DNA of 64,000 nt from DASYXT01 sp035934555 (GTDB lineage Bacteria > Verrucomicrobiota > Verrucomicrobiia > Limisphaerales > UBA8199), in assembly GCA_035934555.1 (NCBI GenBank), contig DASYXT010000111.1:1-64000 (forward strand), read 5' to 3'. Made by a program: the position numbers and the translations under genes. Below the pieces are notes generated by a model, which saw only the letters and a list, made by a program, of their open reading frames with translations, searched no databases and was not told where the DNA came from. Shown here one piece after another: positions 51,198 through 60,604 of this stretch (the first letter of the stretch is position 1; each line of letters starts with the position of its first letter).

Positions 51198-52589
51198 ATG
51201 TCACATCAACTTCAACGGTTAATCTCCTCCTCATGGCTTGTCGGCCTTTGCGCACTGCTGATGTGGCATCCGGCCCTCGGCCAAACCTCCAGCACCGCCC
51301 GCCTTGCGCCTGCCTGGCTGCGCGACGGCGTGGTCTATGAGTTGTTCCCACGCAGCTTTTCACACGAGGGGAATTTCAACGGGATCACGCCGCGGCTCGA
51401 TGACCTAAAGGACCTGGGCGTCACGGTTCTCTGGCTGATGCCCATCCACCCAATCGGTGTGGAGCAGCGCAAGGGCACCTATGGCAGCCCCTATGCCGCG
51501 CGCGATTATTATGCCGTTAATCCTGATTATGGCACAAAAGCGGACCTCAGGCGACTGGTGGGCGAAGCACACCGCCGCGGGATGAAGGTGATTCTCGACA
51601 TGGTGCTGCTCCACACTGCCTGGGATAGCGTCATGATGGAGCACCCGGACTTCTACAAGCACAACGCTCAGGGCAAAATTGTCCCACCCGTGCCGGAGTG
51701 GAATGACGTCGCCGGCCTGAACTACGACAACCCGGCTTTGCGCCGATACCTGGTGGATATGCTCAAGTACTGGCTCACCAATGCCGATGTCGATGGCTAC
51801 CGCTGCGACACCGCTTCCATGATCCCTACCAGCTTCTGGGAAGAGGCCCGCACCGAGTTCACCAAAACCAAGCCCGACATCATCATGCTCGCGGAATCCG
51901 ATAAGCCCGAGCTGCTGCTGACGGCCTTTGATATCGACTACGCCTGGTCGTCGCTCAATACCATTCGCGACGTGCTGGGCAATTCGGCGCCGGCTTCGGC
52001 TATCGAGCACACCTGGCTGAACGACCGGCAGCGCTATCCGCAGGGCGCACTGCGCTTGATGATGTCAGACAACCACGATCAACCCCGCGCGGTCGCCTGC
52101 TTTGGCATCAAGGGCGCCTTGGCCGCTTCCGCATTGATGTTTTGCCTCGATGGCGTCCCGCTGCTGTACAACGGCATGGAAGTGGGTGATGCGACCGAGT
52201 CGGGCGACCCTGCTCTCTTTGAAAAAGTACCGGTGTTCTGGCATCCCAAAGGACGCCCAGCGGTCACCGAGATCTACCGCAGCCTGATCCAACTCCGCAA
52301 TCAATACCCCGCCTTCCGTACTGGAACTGTGCGGTGGGTGCACAATTCCAACGACGCCGAGTTGGTCACTTTCCTGCGGGCCGATGATAAAGATGAATTG
52401 CTGGTGGCGATTAATTTCTCGAGCCGCCCAGTGCGTGGCCGCCTCGAACTTAAGAGTGGCGAGGCCTTCGACCCCGTCAAACTTGCGGGTGTGCATTACT
52501 CAAACCAGGGCCAGTTGCCCGAGCTTCAGCTCAAGGGCTTTGAATGGCGCATCTACCATCGCCGCGCCACCCTCGCCGCCGCCCAATAA
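51198..52589 (+). CDS. Secreted GH13 alpha-amylase family enzyme
   Basis: 463 residues. The signal peptide ends HPALGQ. The barrel begins at DGVVYELFPRSFS and holds Asp-204 (GYRCDTA), Glu-233 (MLAESD) and Asp-294 (SDNHDQP), all three catalytic positions. Region I reads VILDMVLLHTAWD. A short C-terminal beta domain (VAINFSSRPVRGRLELKSG) ends the protein. There is no starch-binding or shared C-terminal module, unlike its neighbours. It is likely periplasmic or surface-exposed and acts on maltodextrins freed by the first enzyme. Start: GAGAGG five bases upstream of the ATG. Confidence 0.9.
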   Translation: MSHQLQRLISSSWLVGLCALLMWHPALGQTSSTARLAPAWLRDGVVYELFPRSFSHEGNFNGITPRLDDLKDLGVTVLWLMPIHPIGVEQRKGTYGSPYAARDYYAVNPDYGTKADLRRLVGEAHRRGMKVILDMVLLHTAWDSVMMEHPDFYKHNAQGKIVPPVPEWNDVAGLNYDNPALRRYLVDMLKYWLTNADVDGYRCDTASMIPTSFWEEARTEFTKTKPDIIMLAESDKPELLLTAFDIDYAWSSLNTIRDVLGNSAPASAIEHTWLNDRQRYPQGALRLMMSDNHDQPRAVACFGIKGALAASALMFCLDGVPLLYNGMEVGDATESGDPALFEKVPVFWHPKGRPAVTEIYRSLIQLRNQYPAFRTGTVRWVHNSNDAELVTFLRADDKDELLVAINFSSRPVRGRLELKSGEAFDPVKLAGVHYSNQGQLPELQLKGFEWRIYHRRATLAAAQ

Positions 52590-52718
52590 CCACCCAATAC
52601 CCTCCCCATTCGGTGCTTGTCTGGCAACACCGATACGCCTAAGCAATGGTACATGGTCCGGCCGACGGTCACTCCTGGCAGTGCTTGCGCCGACGGCCTT
52701 GAAGAAGCGCCGCCCGCC

Positions 52719-55700
52719 ATGACGGTTTTGGGGCGGGCCCACGCTTGGATGGTTGCCTTGGTGTTTTGCGCTGGGCTGACGACGCCGAACTTGCTGCAGG
52801 CAATGCTTCTGTGGAGTGATCTCGGAGCGACTCAGGTTCATGAAACCGGCGCAGGCATTGATATTCTCGGCGGGGTGTTGCAGCGCAATGATTCCTCAAC
52901 CGATACCCTCTACTTTAAGTTCCATGTCGATCCGCTATCGGACGCCACCACCGAGGAGTATTTCGCCGCTTTCCAATTGTTCGAAGGACGGGAGGAACGG
53001 CTGGCAGTGGGCAATGCGCTCAAGGCCTGGGCCTACAGTGCCTTCGCCACCGGCGTAACCGGCTCGTCCAACCGGGTGGTCGAATACATCGATTTGCATT
53101 CGGCTAAACCCGAGACCACCGGGATCGGAGCCTTTCAGACCTATGAACTTCCGCGTTGGGGCATCGAGCGTACACTGGTGTTCAAGGTGCAGTATGTGCC
53201 GGGGGGCAACGACCTGGTGACCGTATGGTTGGACCCAAACTTGCGCCCCGGGGCAACCGAGGCGGCTCAACTCGAAAGTTTAACGACGCGCTTTAACGCT
53301 CGCGCCTCGTTTGATCAAATTCATCTTCGTCACGGCGGGGGCGGCGCGGGCTGGATTTTCAGCGAGATGGCCATCGCCACCGCCTTCAGCGATTTGGTCA
53401 ATGCCAGCGACAGCTCAGCGGGCGGCGAAGCGCCGTTTACCTTCCGGGCTTGGCAACGCGAGCAGGGCCTCTCCGAGAATTACGTGCGGGCGCTGGCTCA
53501 AACCCGCGACGGCTACATTTGGGTAGGCAGTGAGCAAGGGGTCAGCCGGTTCGATGGTATGAACTTCTTCTCGCTCGGTCTGCAGGAAGGCTTTCAGGGC
53601 GGCCCCATCCGGGTCCTGTTCGGTGATAGCCGCGGCGCTTTGTGGATCGGGAGCGGCGGCAGCGGCTTGAGTTGCTGGCAGGCTGGCAAGCTTCGGAAAT
53701 TCACCACCCGCGACGGCTTGCCCTCAGACACCATTAGCGCGCTGGCGGAGGATGGTCGCGAGCGGCTGTGGGTGGGTACCCCGGCCGGCCTGGCGGTTTG
53801 GCAGGACGGCCGGTTCGGCCCGGTGCCCGGCGCCGAGATCTTCAACGGAAAAGCGATCACCGCGCTCTGTTGCGATCACAAAGGCACGATGTGGGCCGGC
53901 GCAACGGGGGTTGGAGTCTGGTTTGTTCAGTCAAACCGGTTTGTTCAACTGCAGCAGCCCGGCGTGGAGAGTTTGCTGGAGCAACCTCATTGCCTGCTGG
54001 TGGATCGCAAAGACCGGATCTGGATTGGGGCGGGCGATGCGTCTGTGTTGTGCCGCGACGGCCACCAGTGGCGGCGCTTCGGCATGCCGCGCCACCTGGC
54101 CACCCATTCCATCAGCGCATTGGCCGAAGGCCCGGACGAAACTGTCTGGGCGGGTTCCGCGGGCGAAGGGCTTTTTGAGTTTAAGGCGGGAAAGCTGGTA
54201 GCCATCAATGCCAGCAGCGGCTTATGCGACACCATGGTCGAGGCGTTGTTGGTGGACCAGGAAGGCAAGGTTTGGGTGGGAACGCAAGGCGGCCTCAATC
54301 GCATCTGCGCGCGATATGTCAGCGTTCTGAGCCATAGCGATGGCTTAGGATATGGTGCCGTGGGCGGCTTGGCAAAAGTCGCGCCTGGTGAAATCTGGGC
54401 CAGCCAGCCGCACCAGGGGGTCTTTGGTTGGGATGGCCAGAGGTTTAGCCGATTGCTGCTCGAGGGTCTGCCGGCCCGGGAACCTGGCGTCAGCACGCTC
54501 CTGGCCGACAGCGATGGTGGTTGCTGGGTCGCCGGCAATTTTGGTTTGCTGCACTTCCGCAACGCTCACGCAGCCGACAAGCAACCTGGTTTGCCCGCGT
54601 TAACAAATCTGGATATCCGCGCTCTGGGGCAGGACCCAAAAACGCGCGAAGTCTGGGCCGGCAGCACCAGCGGCGAACTCTGGCATCTTTCGCGAGGCCA
54701 GTGGGTGGCCGAACCAAATATGCCCGGCGGCCATCCCATTACTGCGATTGCGCCGGATGCGAATGGCGTGGTGTGGGTCGGGACCGAAGGCGATGGGCTG
54801 TATCGAGTTGACCCTGCAACACACGTGGCCAGTCAACGAATGCGCGGCTTGCCGGGCGGTTGGGTGCGGGCTCTGTATCTGGATGCCGCCGGCACACTGT
54901 GGATCGGCACTGCCGGCGGGCTGAGCCGGTTGCGCAACGGCGAGCTCGCCACCCTGACCATGCGCGAGGGTTTGCCGGATAACAGCATCTCCCAGATTCT
55001 GGAGGATGGCAGCGGCAATCTTTGGCTGGGGGGTAACCGCGGCATCTTCCGCGTGAATAAACAGGACTTGGAACAGGCCGCGGCCCACCGGCTTGCGGCG
55101 GTGTACCCGCAGGTCTATGGCCGGCCGGAGGGCATGTTGTCGGAGGAATGTGTCAGCGGCTTTTCCCCCGCGGGGTTGAAGACCGGGGACGGGTTGCTGT
55201 GGTTTGTAACTCTCAAGGGTATCGTGGTAGTTGACCCGCGACACACGATGACTGCGCCGGCGCCGCCGGTGGTTTTGGAGCAGATGCTCGTCGATGGAAT
55301 GCCGGTGGCTCAGCACGAAGGACCGCTGCGCGTCGGCCCGGGCAAACATACCCTCGAATTTCACTATGCCGGCCTCAACTTTGATGTCCCTGAGCGGGTA
55401 CGTTTTCGCTATCGATTGGAAGGGCTGGACCCCAATTGGATCGAGGCGGGCACCCGTCGGGTGGCTTTGTATAGTTACGTGCCGCCGGGCAGTTACCATT
55501 TCCGGGTCAGCGCGTGCAATGGCGGCGGTGTTTGGAACGCAAATGGCGTCGGTATGGAGCTTACGGTGTTGCCGGAAATCTGGCAGACGTGGTGGTTTCT
55601 GGGCACCACCGCGGCCGCAGCGTTAATGCTATGCCTCGGGGGCCTCCGCTTCGTCGTGCGTCGTCGAATGCAGCAGCGCCTGCAGCGCCTTGAACAAGAC

Positions 55701-56351
55701 CGCGTGTTGGAACGGGAACGCACGCGCATCGCCCAGGATTTGCACGACATCATGGGCGCAAAACTCTGCCGCATTTCCTTTATGAGCGAGCACGTGCGGC
55801 GCAGCGAAACCATCCCCGCCCCATTGAAAGAGCAGATTGGTTCGATGTCCGATGATTCGCGCGAGGTGCTGCGGTCGCTCGACGAGATTGTCTGGGCGGT
55901 GAACCCGGCCAAGGACTCCCTCGAGCATCTGGTCTCTTACATCGCGCAATATGCGCAGGATTACTTCCGCCGAACGGGCATCGAATGCGCATTGGAGGTT
56001 CCGGCGCGCTTGCCCGCGCAGCCCCTCACCTCGCAGTCGCGGCATCATTTGTTCCTGGCGGTTCACGAAGCCCTCACCAACATCCTGAAGCACTCCGGCG
56101 CCACCCGGGCGCGGCTCGAAATGCTGTGCGCTGGAGCCGAGTTTGAGATCACTATTTCTGACAACGGCCGCGGCTTTGATCCCGCCGCGAACGGCGCTTC
56201 CTCTCCAACCGCCGTCGCGGGCTTTGGCAATGGTTTGGGCAACATGCGCCGGCGCCTGCGCGAATTGGGCGGCGATTGCCTGCTCCAGTCCCGGCCTGGT
56301 GAAGGAACTACCGTCCGGTTTGTGCTTCCGTTAAACCAGGTCGTGTCCTAA
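52719..56351 (+). CDS. Beta-propeller sensor histidine kinase (NarL-type partner)
   Basis: About 1210 residues; ATG 52719 is chosen because a hydrophobic signal segment (MVALVFCAGLTTPNLLQA) follows, but 52653 is possible. The first 200 residues are an extracytoplasmic beta domain (LLWSDLGATQVHETGAGIDI, YFKFHVDPLSDATTEE). From about residue 250 come some fourteen Reg_prop blades (GYIWVGSEQGVSRFDG, LWIGSGGSGLSCW, VWVGTQGGLNRI), then a Y_Y_Y domain (HTLEFHYAGLNFDVPERVRF). One membrane span follows (WWFLGTTAAAALMLCLGGL). The kinase core has HisKA_3 histidine His-1009 (RIAQDLHDIMG), and an ATPase with EALTNILKHSG and SDNGRGFDP. It presumably senses a saccharide and phosphorylates the next gene's product. 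Confidence 0.9.
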   Translation: MTVLGRAHAWMVALVFCAGLTTPNLLQAMLLWSDLGATQVHETGAGIDILGGVLQRNDSSTDTLYFKFHVDPLSDATTEEYFAAFQLFEGREERLAVGNALKAWAYSAFATGVTGSSNRVVEYIDLHSAKPETTGIGAFQTYELPRWGIERTLVFKVQYVPGGNDLVTVWLDPNLRPGATEAAQLESLTTRFNARASFDQIHLRHGGGGAGWIFSEMAIATAFSDLVNASDSSAGGEAPFTFRAWQREQGLSENYVRALAQTRDGYIWVGSEQGVSRFDGMNFFSLGLQEGFQGGPIRVLFGDSRGALWIGSGGSGLSCWQAGKLRKFTTRDGLPSDTISALAEDGRERLWVGTPAGLAVWQDGRFGPVPGAEIFNGKAITALCCDHKGTMWAGATGVGVWFVQSNRFVQLQQPGVESLLEQPHCLLVDRKDRIWIGAGDASVLCRDGHQWRRFGMPRHLATHSISALAEGPDETVWAGSAGEGLFEFKAGKLVAINASSGLCDTMVEALLVDQEGKVWVGTQGGLNRICARYVSVLSHSDGLGYGAVGGLAKVAPGEIWASQPHQGVFGWDGQRFSRLLLEGLPAREPGVSTLLADSDGGCWVAGNFGLLHFRNAHAADKQPGLPALTNLDIRALGQDPKTREVWAGSTSGELWHLSRGQWVAEPNMPGGHPITAIAPDANGVVWVGTEGDGLYRVDPATHVASQRMRGLPGGWVRALYLDAAGTLWIGTAGGLSRLRNGELATLTMREGLPDNSISQILEDGSGNLWLGGNRGIFRVNKQDLEQAAAHRLAAVYPQVYGRPEGMLSEECVSGFSPAGLKTGDGLLWFVTLKGIVVVDPRHTMTAPAPPVVLEQMLVDGMPVAQHEGPLRVGPGKHTLEFHYAGLNFDVPERVRFRYRLEGLDPNWIEAGTRRVALYSYVPPGSYHFRVSACNGGGVWNANGVGMELTVLPEIWQTWWFLGTTAAAALMLCLGGLRFVVRRRMQQRLQRLEQDRVLERERTRIAQDLHDIMGAKLCRISFMSEHVRRSETIPAPLKEQIGSMSDDSREVLRSLDEIVWAVNPAKDSLEHLVSYIAQYAQDYFRRTGIECALEVPARLPAQPLTSQSRHHLFLAVHEALTNILKHSGATRARLEMLCAGAEFEITISDNGRGFDPAANGASSPTAVAGFGNGLGNMRRRLRELGGDCLLQSRPGEGTTVRFVLPLNQVVS

Positions 56352-56362
56352 TAGTAGCCTTA

Positions 56363-56986
56363 ATGATTTCGGTTTCCATTGTCGATGACGAGAAGCGGCT
56401 TTGCGAATCCATCGCCACTTTCCTCAACGGCTCGCCGGGCTTCCGCTGTATTAGCATGTACGGCAGCGCCGAGGCCGCCCTCCAACACCTGCCGGCCGAT
56501 CGGCCGGAGGTGGTGCTGATGGATATCAACATGGCGGGCCTGAACGGCATCGAGTGCGTGCGCCGTCTCAAAGCTGTCGCCCCGCAACTCCAGGTGGTTA
56601 TGCTCACGGTTTATGACGACGACGAGCAGATTTTCAAAGCCCTCGCCGCCGGCGCCACAGGCTACCTGCTCAAGCGCCACGACCCCCAGGAACTCCTGCA
56701 AGCCATCCGCGACGTCCAGGCCGGCGGCTCGCCCATGTCCAACTCCATCGCTCGCAAAGTCGTCGCCTCCTTTCAAACCGCCCGCCAGGTCGGTCAGAAG
56801 CAGCACCTGCTTTCGGCACGAGAGCAAGCGGTGTTGGATTGCCTCGCCGAGGGTCTCGCTTACAAGCAAATCGGCGATCAGCTCGGCATCAGTATTAACA
56901 CCATCCGCACCCACCTGCGGCACGTTTACGAGAAACTCCACGTCCAGTCCCGCACTGAAGCGGTAGCCAAGTACCTTCGGCTCTGA
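56363..56986 (+). CDS. NarL/FixJ-family response regulator
   Basis: 207 residues, starting 12 bases after the sensor kinase stop. The receiver domain has acidic Asp-8/Asp-9, phosphorylation site Asp-54 (LMDINM) and the conserved Thr/Lys in MLTVYDDD and LLKRHDPQ. The LuxR-type helix-turn-helix is LSAREQAVLDCLAEGLAYKQ followed by IGDQLGISINTIRTHLRHVYEKL. It probably switches on the starch genes upstream; the shared 15-bp word at 46064 and 49077 is a candidate target (inference). Confidence 0.94.
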   Translation: MISVSIVDDEKRLCESIATFLNGSPGFRCISMYGSAEAALQHLPADRPEVVLMDINMAGLNGIECVRRLKAVAPQLQVVMLTVYDDDEQIFKALAAGATGYLLKRHDPQELLQAIRDVQAGGSPMSNSIARKVVASFQTARQVGQKQHLLSAREQAVLDCLAEGLAYKQIGDQLGISINTIRTHLRHVYEKLHVQSRTEAVAKYLRL

Positions 56987-56991
56987 ATCTG

Positions 56992-57018
56992 CCTTGCCGT
57001 CTAAAGGACCAGGCAAGG
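56992..57018. terminator. Hairpin between convergent genes
   Basis: CCTTGCC (56992-56998) and GGCAAGG (57012-57018), 13-base loop, between the response regulator stop and the PiT gene stop. No T-run. Confidence 0.4.
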
Positions 57019-57027
57019 AGTGAAATA

Positions 57028-58116
57028 CTAGTGAAATCCGAATGCTCCCATCGTGCGCACCAGCAAATAAGCGATCACGCCAGCCGCCGGGAGGGTCATG
57101 ACCCAAGCCCACAGGATTCGCTCGGTGATAACCCAATCCAGCGCCCGAAAGCTTTTGGCGCAGCCCACCCCCATGATCGACGTCGTGATGGCGTGGGTCG
57201 TGGACACCGGCAAACCGAAAACCCCAGTCACCAGCAAGATCGTCGCAGCGGTCGTTTCCGCCGCGAAACCGTGGACCGGTTTAAGGTCCACCAATTTGTG
57301 GCCAAGCGTCTTGATGATCTTCCAGCCACCGATATACGTCCCCAGCGCCATCGCCACCCCACAGGACCATTTCACCCACAGCGCAATTTCAAATTTCGGC
57401 GTGTAAAGGAATTGCAGCGACGGCGGCAGGTGCTCGATCCGCCCTGTTTGGGTGGCAGCAAACAACGCCAGAGCCATTATCCCCATGGTCTTCTGGCCGT
57501 CGGCGAATCCGTGCGACCACGCCATATAGGTCGAGCTAAGCAGTTGAAGTTTGCCAAAGAGAGCATTCACCAGCTTACGCCTTAGTGGACGAATCAGGAA
57601 AAGAAGCAGGCCCATAATCAGGAATCCGCCAATGAATCCGGCAATGGGAGACGTAATCATCGGAATGACGACTTTGTGATAGATGCCGTCCATGGCGACA
57701 TGGCCCGTCTTTGGATCGGTTTTCGCCACCGACCACTTGAGCACTTTCCAGGTTCCAGACGAGCCCAAGGCGGCGCCGAAGAGGCCGCCCAGCAGGGAAT
57801 GGCTCGAACTGGTTGGCAAACCAAAATACCAGGTGATCACATTCCAAACCGCCCCGGCAATCATTGCACCGAGCACCGTAACCAGGGTGACCGACGAAAT
57901 GTCCACCAGACCTGCGCCAACAGTTTTGGCAACCGCAGTGCCGCACAGCGCGCCCACCAGGTTCCAGATTGCCCCCCAAATGAGCGCCTGCCGCGGAGTC
58001 AGAACCTTGGTCGCCACGACCGTCGCGATGGCATTGGCCGCGTCGTGAAAACCATTGGTGTAAGTAAACACCAGCACCATCAGCAACACCACTAGAAGGA
58101 ACAGCAGCAAGCCCAT
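57028..58116 (-). CDS. pit: PiT-family inorganic phosphate permease
   Basis: 362 residues, about ten spans. The two family signatures are present: FTYTNGFHDAANAIATVVATK near the N-terminus and SHGFADGQKTMGIMAL mid-protein. VSTTHAITTSIMGVGC is also typical. It imports phosphate as a metal-phosphate complex with protons. It lies downstream of the DUF47 gene with a 13-base gap, the normal pairing. Confidence 0.95.
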   Translation of the reverse strand: MGLLLFLLVVLLMVLVFTYTNGFHDAANAIATVVATKVLTPRQALIWGAIWNLVGALCGTAVAKTVGAGLVDISSVTLVTVLGAMIAGAVWNVITWYFGLPTSSSHSLLGGLFGAALGSSGTWKVLKWSVAKTDPKTGHVAMDGIYHKVVIPMITSPIAGFIGGFLIMGLLLFLIRPLRRKLVNALFGKLQLLSSTYMAWSHGFADGQKTMGIMALALFAATQTGRIEHLPPSLQFLYTPKFEIALWVKWSCGVAMALGTYIGGWKIIKTLGHKLVDLKPVHGFAAETTAATILLVTGVFGLPVSTTHAITTSIMGVGCAKSFRALDWVITERILWAWVMTLPAAGVIAYLLVRTMGAFGFH

Positions 58117-58129
58117 GCGCCCAGGTAGC

Positions 58130-58759
58130 TCAGGTGTTTTTCAATACAATGTGGGAAATAACGTTCCCGGCGTCCCGGCAGCGATCGACCACCTTTTCCA
58201 GCAGTTCGTACAGATCCTTCAAAATAATCACCTTCACGGCGTCATGTTTCCGATTGAACAGCTCTGTCCGCAGCAACTCCAAAATCAGGTCGTCGGCTTC
58301 GCCTTCCACTCGTTGCAGGCTGGCATTTTGTTGTGAAGCGTCCTCCATGTGAAAACCCTGCCGGAGCCCCTTCAACATCTCCACAATGATATCAATGGCT
58401 TCTTCCAAAAGTTTCACATGCTTGGAAAAATCGATGTCCTGAAGCTCCTTCGCCGCCAGCGTGTATCGTTCAGCGAATTTCTCTAATGTCTTGGGGATTT
58501 TGTACAATGCATTCGACAGCGCCTCGATATCCTCCCGCTCCAGCGCCGTAACGGACGTCCGGCAAAGTAACTCCGTGATTTGCGCTGTGATTTCTTTGTC
58601 TCGGCGCCGCGACACGACGAACGGGTCCAACGTGAGCCCCACCCCCGGTTTGAGGATGCTTTGGAGCGCCTTGACACTCGCCCGACCTTCCTCTGCGCTG
58701 GCTTCCAAAAGCTGAAAGAATTGGTCGTCTTTACTAAAGAATTTTTGCAGCGAAAACAT
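58130..58759 (-). CDS. DUF47/PhoU-like PiT partner
   Basis: 209 residues from ATG 58759 (MFSLQKFFSKDDQFFQLLEA), the typical opening of the DUF47 (YkaA/Pit accessory) family. Mostly helical: LQRVEGEADDLILELLRTEL and DLYELLEKVVDRCRDAGNVI are PhoU-like metal-binding helices. It controls or aids the neighbouring phosphate permease. An upstream ATG at 58819 would add 20 residues, with no support. Confidence 0.93.
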   Translation of the reverse strand: MFSLQKFFSKDDQFFQLLEASAEEGRASVKALQSILKPGVGLTLDPFVVSRRRDKEITAQITELLCRTSVTALEREDIEALSNALYKIPKTLEKFAERYTLAAKELQDIDFSKHVKLLEEAIDIIVEMLKGLRQGFHMEDASQQNASLQRVEGEADDLILELLRTELFNRKHDAVKVIILKDLYELLEKVVDRCRDAGNVISHIVLKNT

Positions 58760-58872
58760 GACCGTGCCAGTTTGCCAGAACCCTAACAGCAGGCAATCGC
58801 ATAAGGGCGTGCACGCCACCGCCGCTCAGGGCAATGAACCCAACCTGAAATGCCGCTGCCCAACGAAAACCC

Positions 58873-60597
58873 TCAGCGATCACCGAACAGCTCAAACTCC
58901 CAAATGGTCGGGCCGTCCGTTGCCTCCGTAATGAGCAACCGCACCCGCTGCGCCGTCACCGCTGGGAACTTCGCCACCAGCCGCTCGCCCAAATCCTGCC
59001 CGTGGTAGAAGGCCTCCCATTGCCCGTTGGTCCACGCCTCGAGCGCAAACCGCCGCACCCGCTGCTGCTCCCCATACGCCTGCCGGAGCCGCGCCCGGCT
59101 GAAAGTTTGCGGCCGGCCCAGGTCCAATTCCAGCCAGGCCGAATGCACGCCGGTATCCGTCGCCCACCGCGTGTCGTCACGGCCATCCACCGCTTTGTCG
59201 GCAGCGAACTCCGCCTCTCCCTGATAGACATTCGAGGCTGTGGCTTTGGCATGCAGCGCCAGCGACACCGGCTCCGGCACCTCCATCGCGGGAATATCCA
59301 GCGCCGAACGGTCCAGTTCCATCTCCACGATGGTGTCCTGCGGCACGCGCCCGGCGGGCTGCAGCGAAACGGTCAGGTCCGCTGCGCTCTGGCTCACTTC
59401 AGCCTGGCCGCCTGTCAGTAATCGGCAGGCCACGACCTTGGCCGGCAGCGGCGGCAACTTGAGCACCCCACTCGGTTCCGTAAGGTGCAGGTAGATCGTT
59501 TTGCCCTTGCGCGTCGAGACCCCGTAGTCGCCCGGTTTGAACGGGCCGCCTCGCGTGCCATAGACGCTCTGACTGTACTGGGCCATCCAGGCACCGATTT
59601 CCCGCAGACGGGCCGCCTGTTCAGGGGCGATCTCCCCGGTGGGCATCGGCCCGACGTTCAGCAGCACGTTGCCGTCGCCCCCGGCGCACCTCACTACCAT
59701 CTCAAGCAATTGGGAAAAAGTCTTCACTCCATCGCTGTGCCCGCCCCAGGCCCATTGGCCCCGGCGCGATATCGTCATGCACGATTCCCACGGGTTCTGG
59801 TCGTCGTAGCCGCCCACCCATTGTTCCGGCGTGAAGTAATCGCCCGGTTGATGCAGGTTCCGCGCCAGGCCCGGGTTGTCGTCGGTCCCCATATCGAGGC
59901 GGTTGTTGATGATGATCCCCGGCTGCAGCTTCTTCACCAGCGCGTATGTCCGCGCCTGGTCCCACGGCGCTTGCCGGCCATCGCAATCGAACCACAGCAG
60001 GTCGATGCGTCCGTAGCGCGTCAGCAACTCCGTCAGCTCCGCCTGCATCTTCCGCACGAACCGGTCGTTGTGCGGGCTCCGGCAATCCGGGTCCCGCCAG
60101 TCCATGGGTGAAAAGTACCACCCGAGCCGCATGCCCGCTGCGTGCGCGGCCCGTGCCAACTCCCCGCAAACATCCCGGTGGAACGGCGAGTGCATGATGT
60201 TGTAATCATCCACCTTTGAGTCCCACAACAGGAACCCGTCGGCGTGCTTGGCTGTGAGGACCATGTACTTCACGCCGGCTGCCTGCGCCAGCGAAACCCA
60301 GGCCGCCGCGTCGAAGTTCGTCGGGTCGAACCGCCGATACAAATTGTCATAGACCTCCGCCGGAATCTCTCCTCGGTTCGGGCAGTTGGTATTCGTATTG
60401 GCCCGTGACCAACTGATCTCCGTCTCCTTTAGACTCACTGGGCCCCAGTGAATGAACATCCCGAACCGCGCCTCTGCCCACCATTCCAGCCGCGCCGGAA
60501 TCGGCGCCGGGCCCGGCTCGGCGCCAAATGCCACACCACCGACCAGCACCGCAAGCGACAGTGCCAATCGGAGGTGGAGTTTGAAGGACGGGCGCAT
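58873..60597 (-). CDS. Alpha-L-fucosidase (GH29) with C-terminal CBM32-like domain
   Basis: 574 residues. The signal peptide is SLAVLVGGVAFGA. The GH29 barrel starts WWAEARFGMFIHWGPVS and has the nucleophile Asp-204 in RIDLLWFDCDG; YMVLTAKHADGFLLWDS and NIMHSPFHRDVCGEL are characteristic. A discoidin/F5-8C-like domain ends the protein (ATASNVYQGEAEFAADKAVD, then GRDDTRWATD). It releases alpha-L-fucose outside the cytoplasm. It begins seven bases after the rhamnosidase stop, so they share a transcript. Confidence 0.93.
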   Translation of the reverse strand: MRPSFKLHLRLALSLAVLVGGVAFGAEPGPAPIPARLEWWAEARFGMFIHWGPVSLKETEISWSRANTNTNCPNRGEIPAEVYDNLYRRFDPTNFDAAAWVSLAQAAGVKYMVLTAKHADGFLLWDSKVDDYNIMHSPFHRDVCGELARAAHAAGMRLGWYFSPMDWRDPDCRSPHNDRFVRKMQAELTELLTRYGRIDLLWFDCDGRQAPWDQARTYALVKKLQPGIIINNRLDMGTDDNPGLARNLHQPGDYFTPEQWVGGYDDQNPWESCMTISRRGQWAWGGHSDGVKTFSQLLEMVVRCAGGDGNVLLNVGPMPTGEIAPEQAARLREIGAWMAQYSQSVYGTRGGPFKPGDYGVSTRKGKTIYLHLTEPSGVLKLPPLPAKVVACRLLTGGQAEVSQSAADLTVSLQPAGRVPQDTIVEMELDRSALDIPAMEVPEPVSLALHAKATASNVYQGEAEFAADKAVDGRDDTRWATDTGVHSAWLELDLGRPQTFSRARLRQAYGEQQRVRRFALEAWTNGQWEAFYHGQDLGERLVAKFPAVTAQRVRLLITEATDGPTIWEFELFGDR

Positions 60598-60604
60598 GAA
60601 TATC

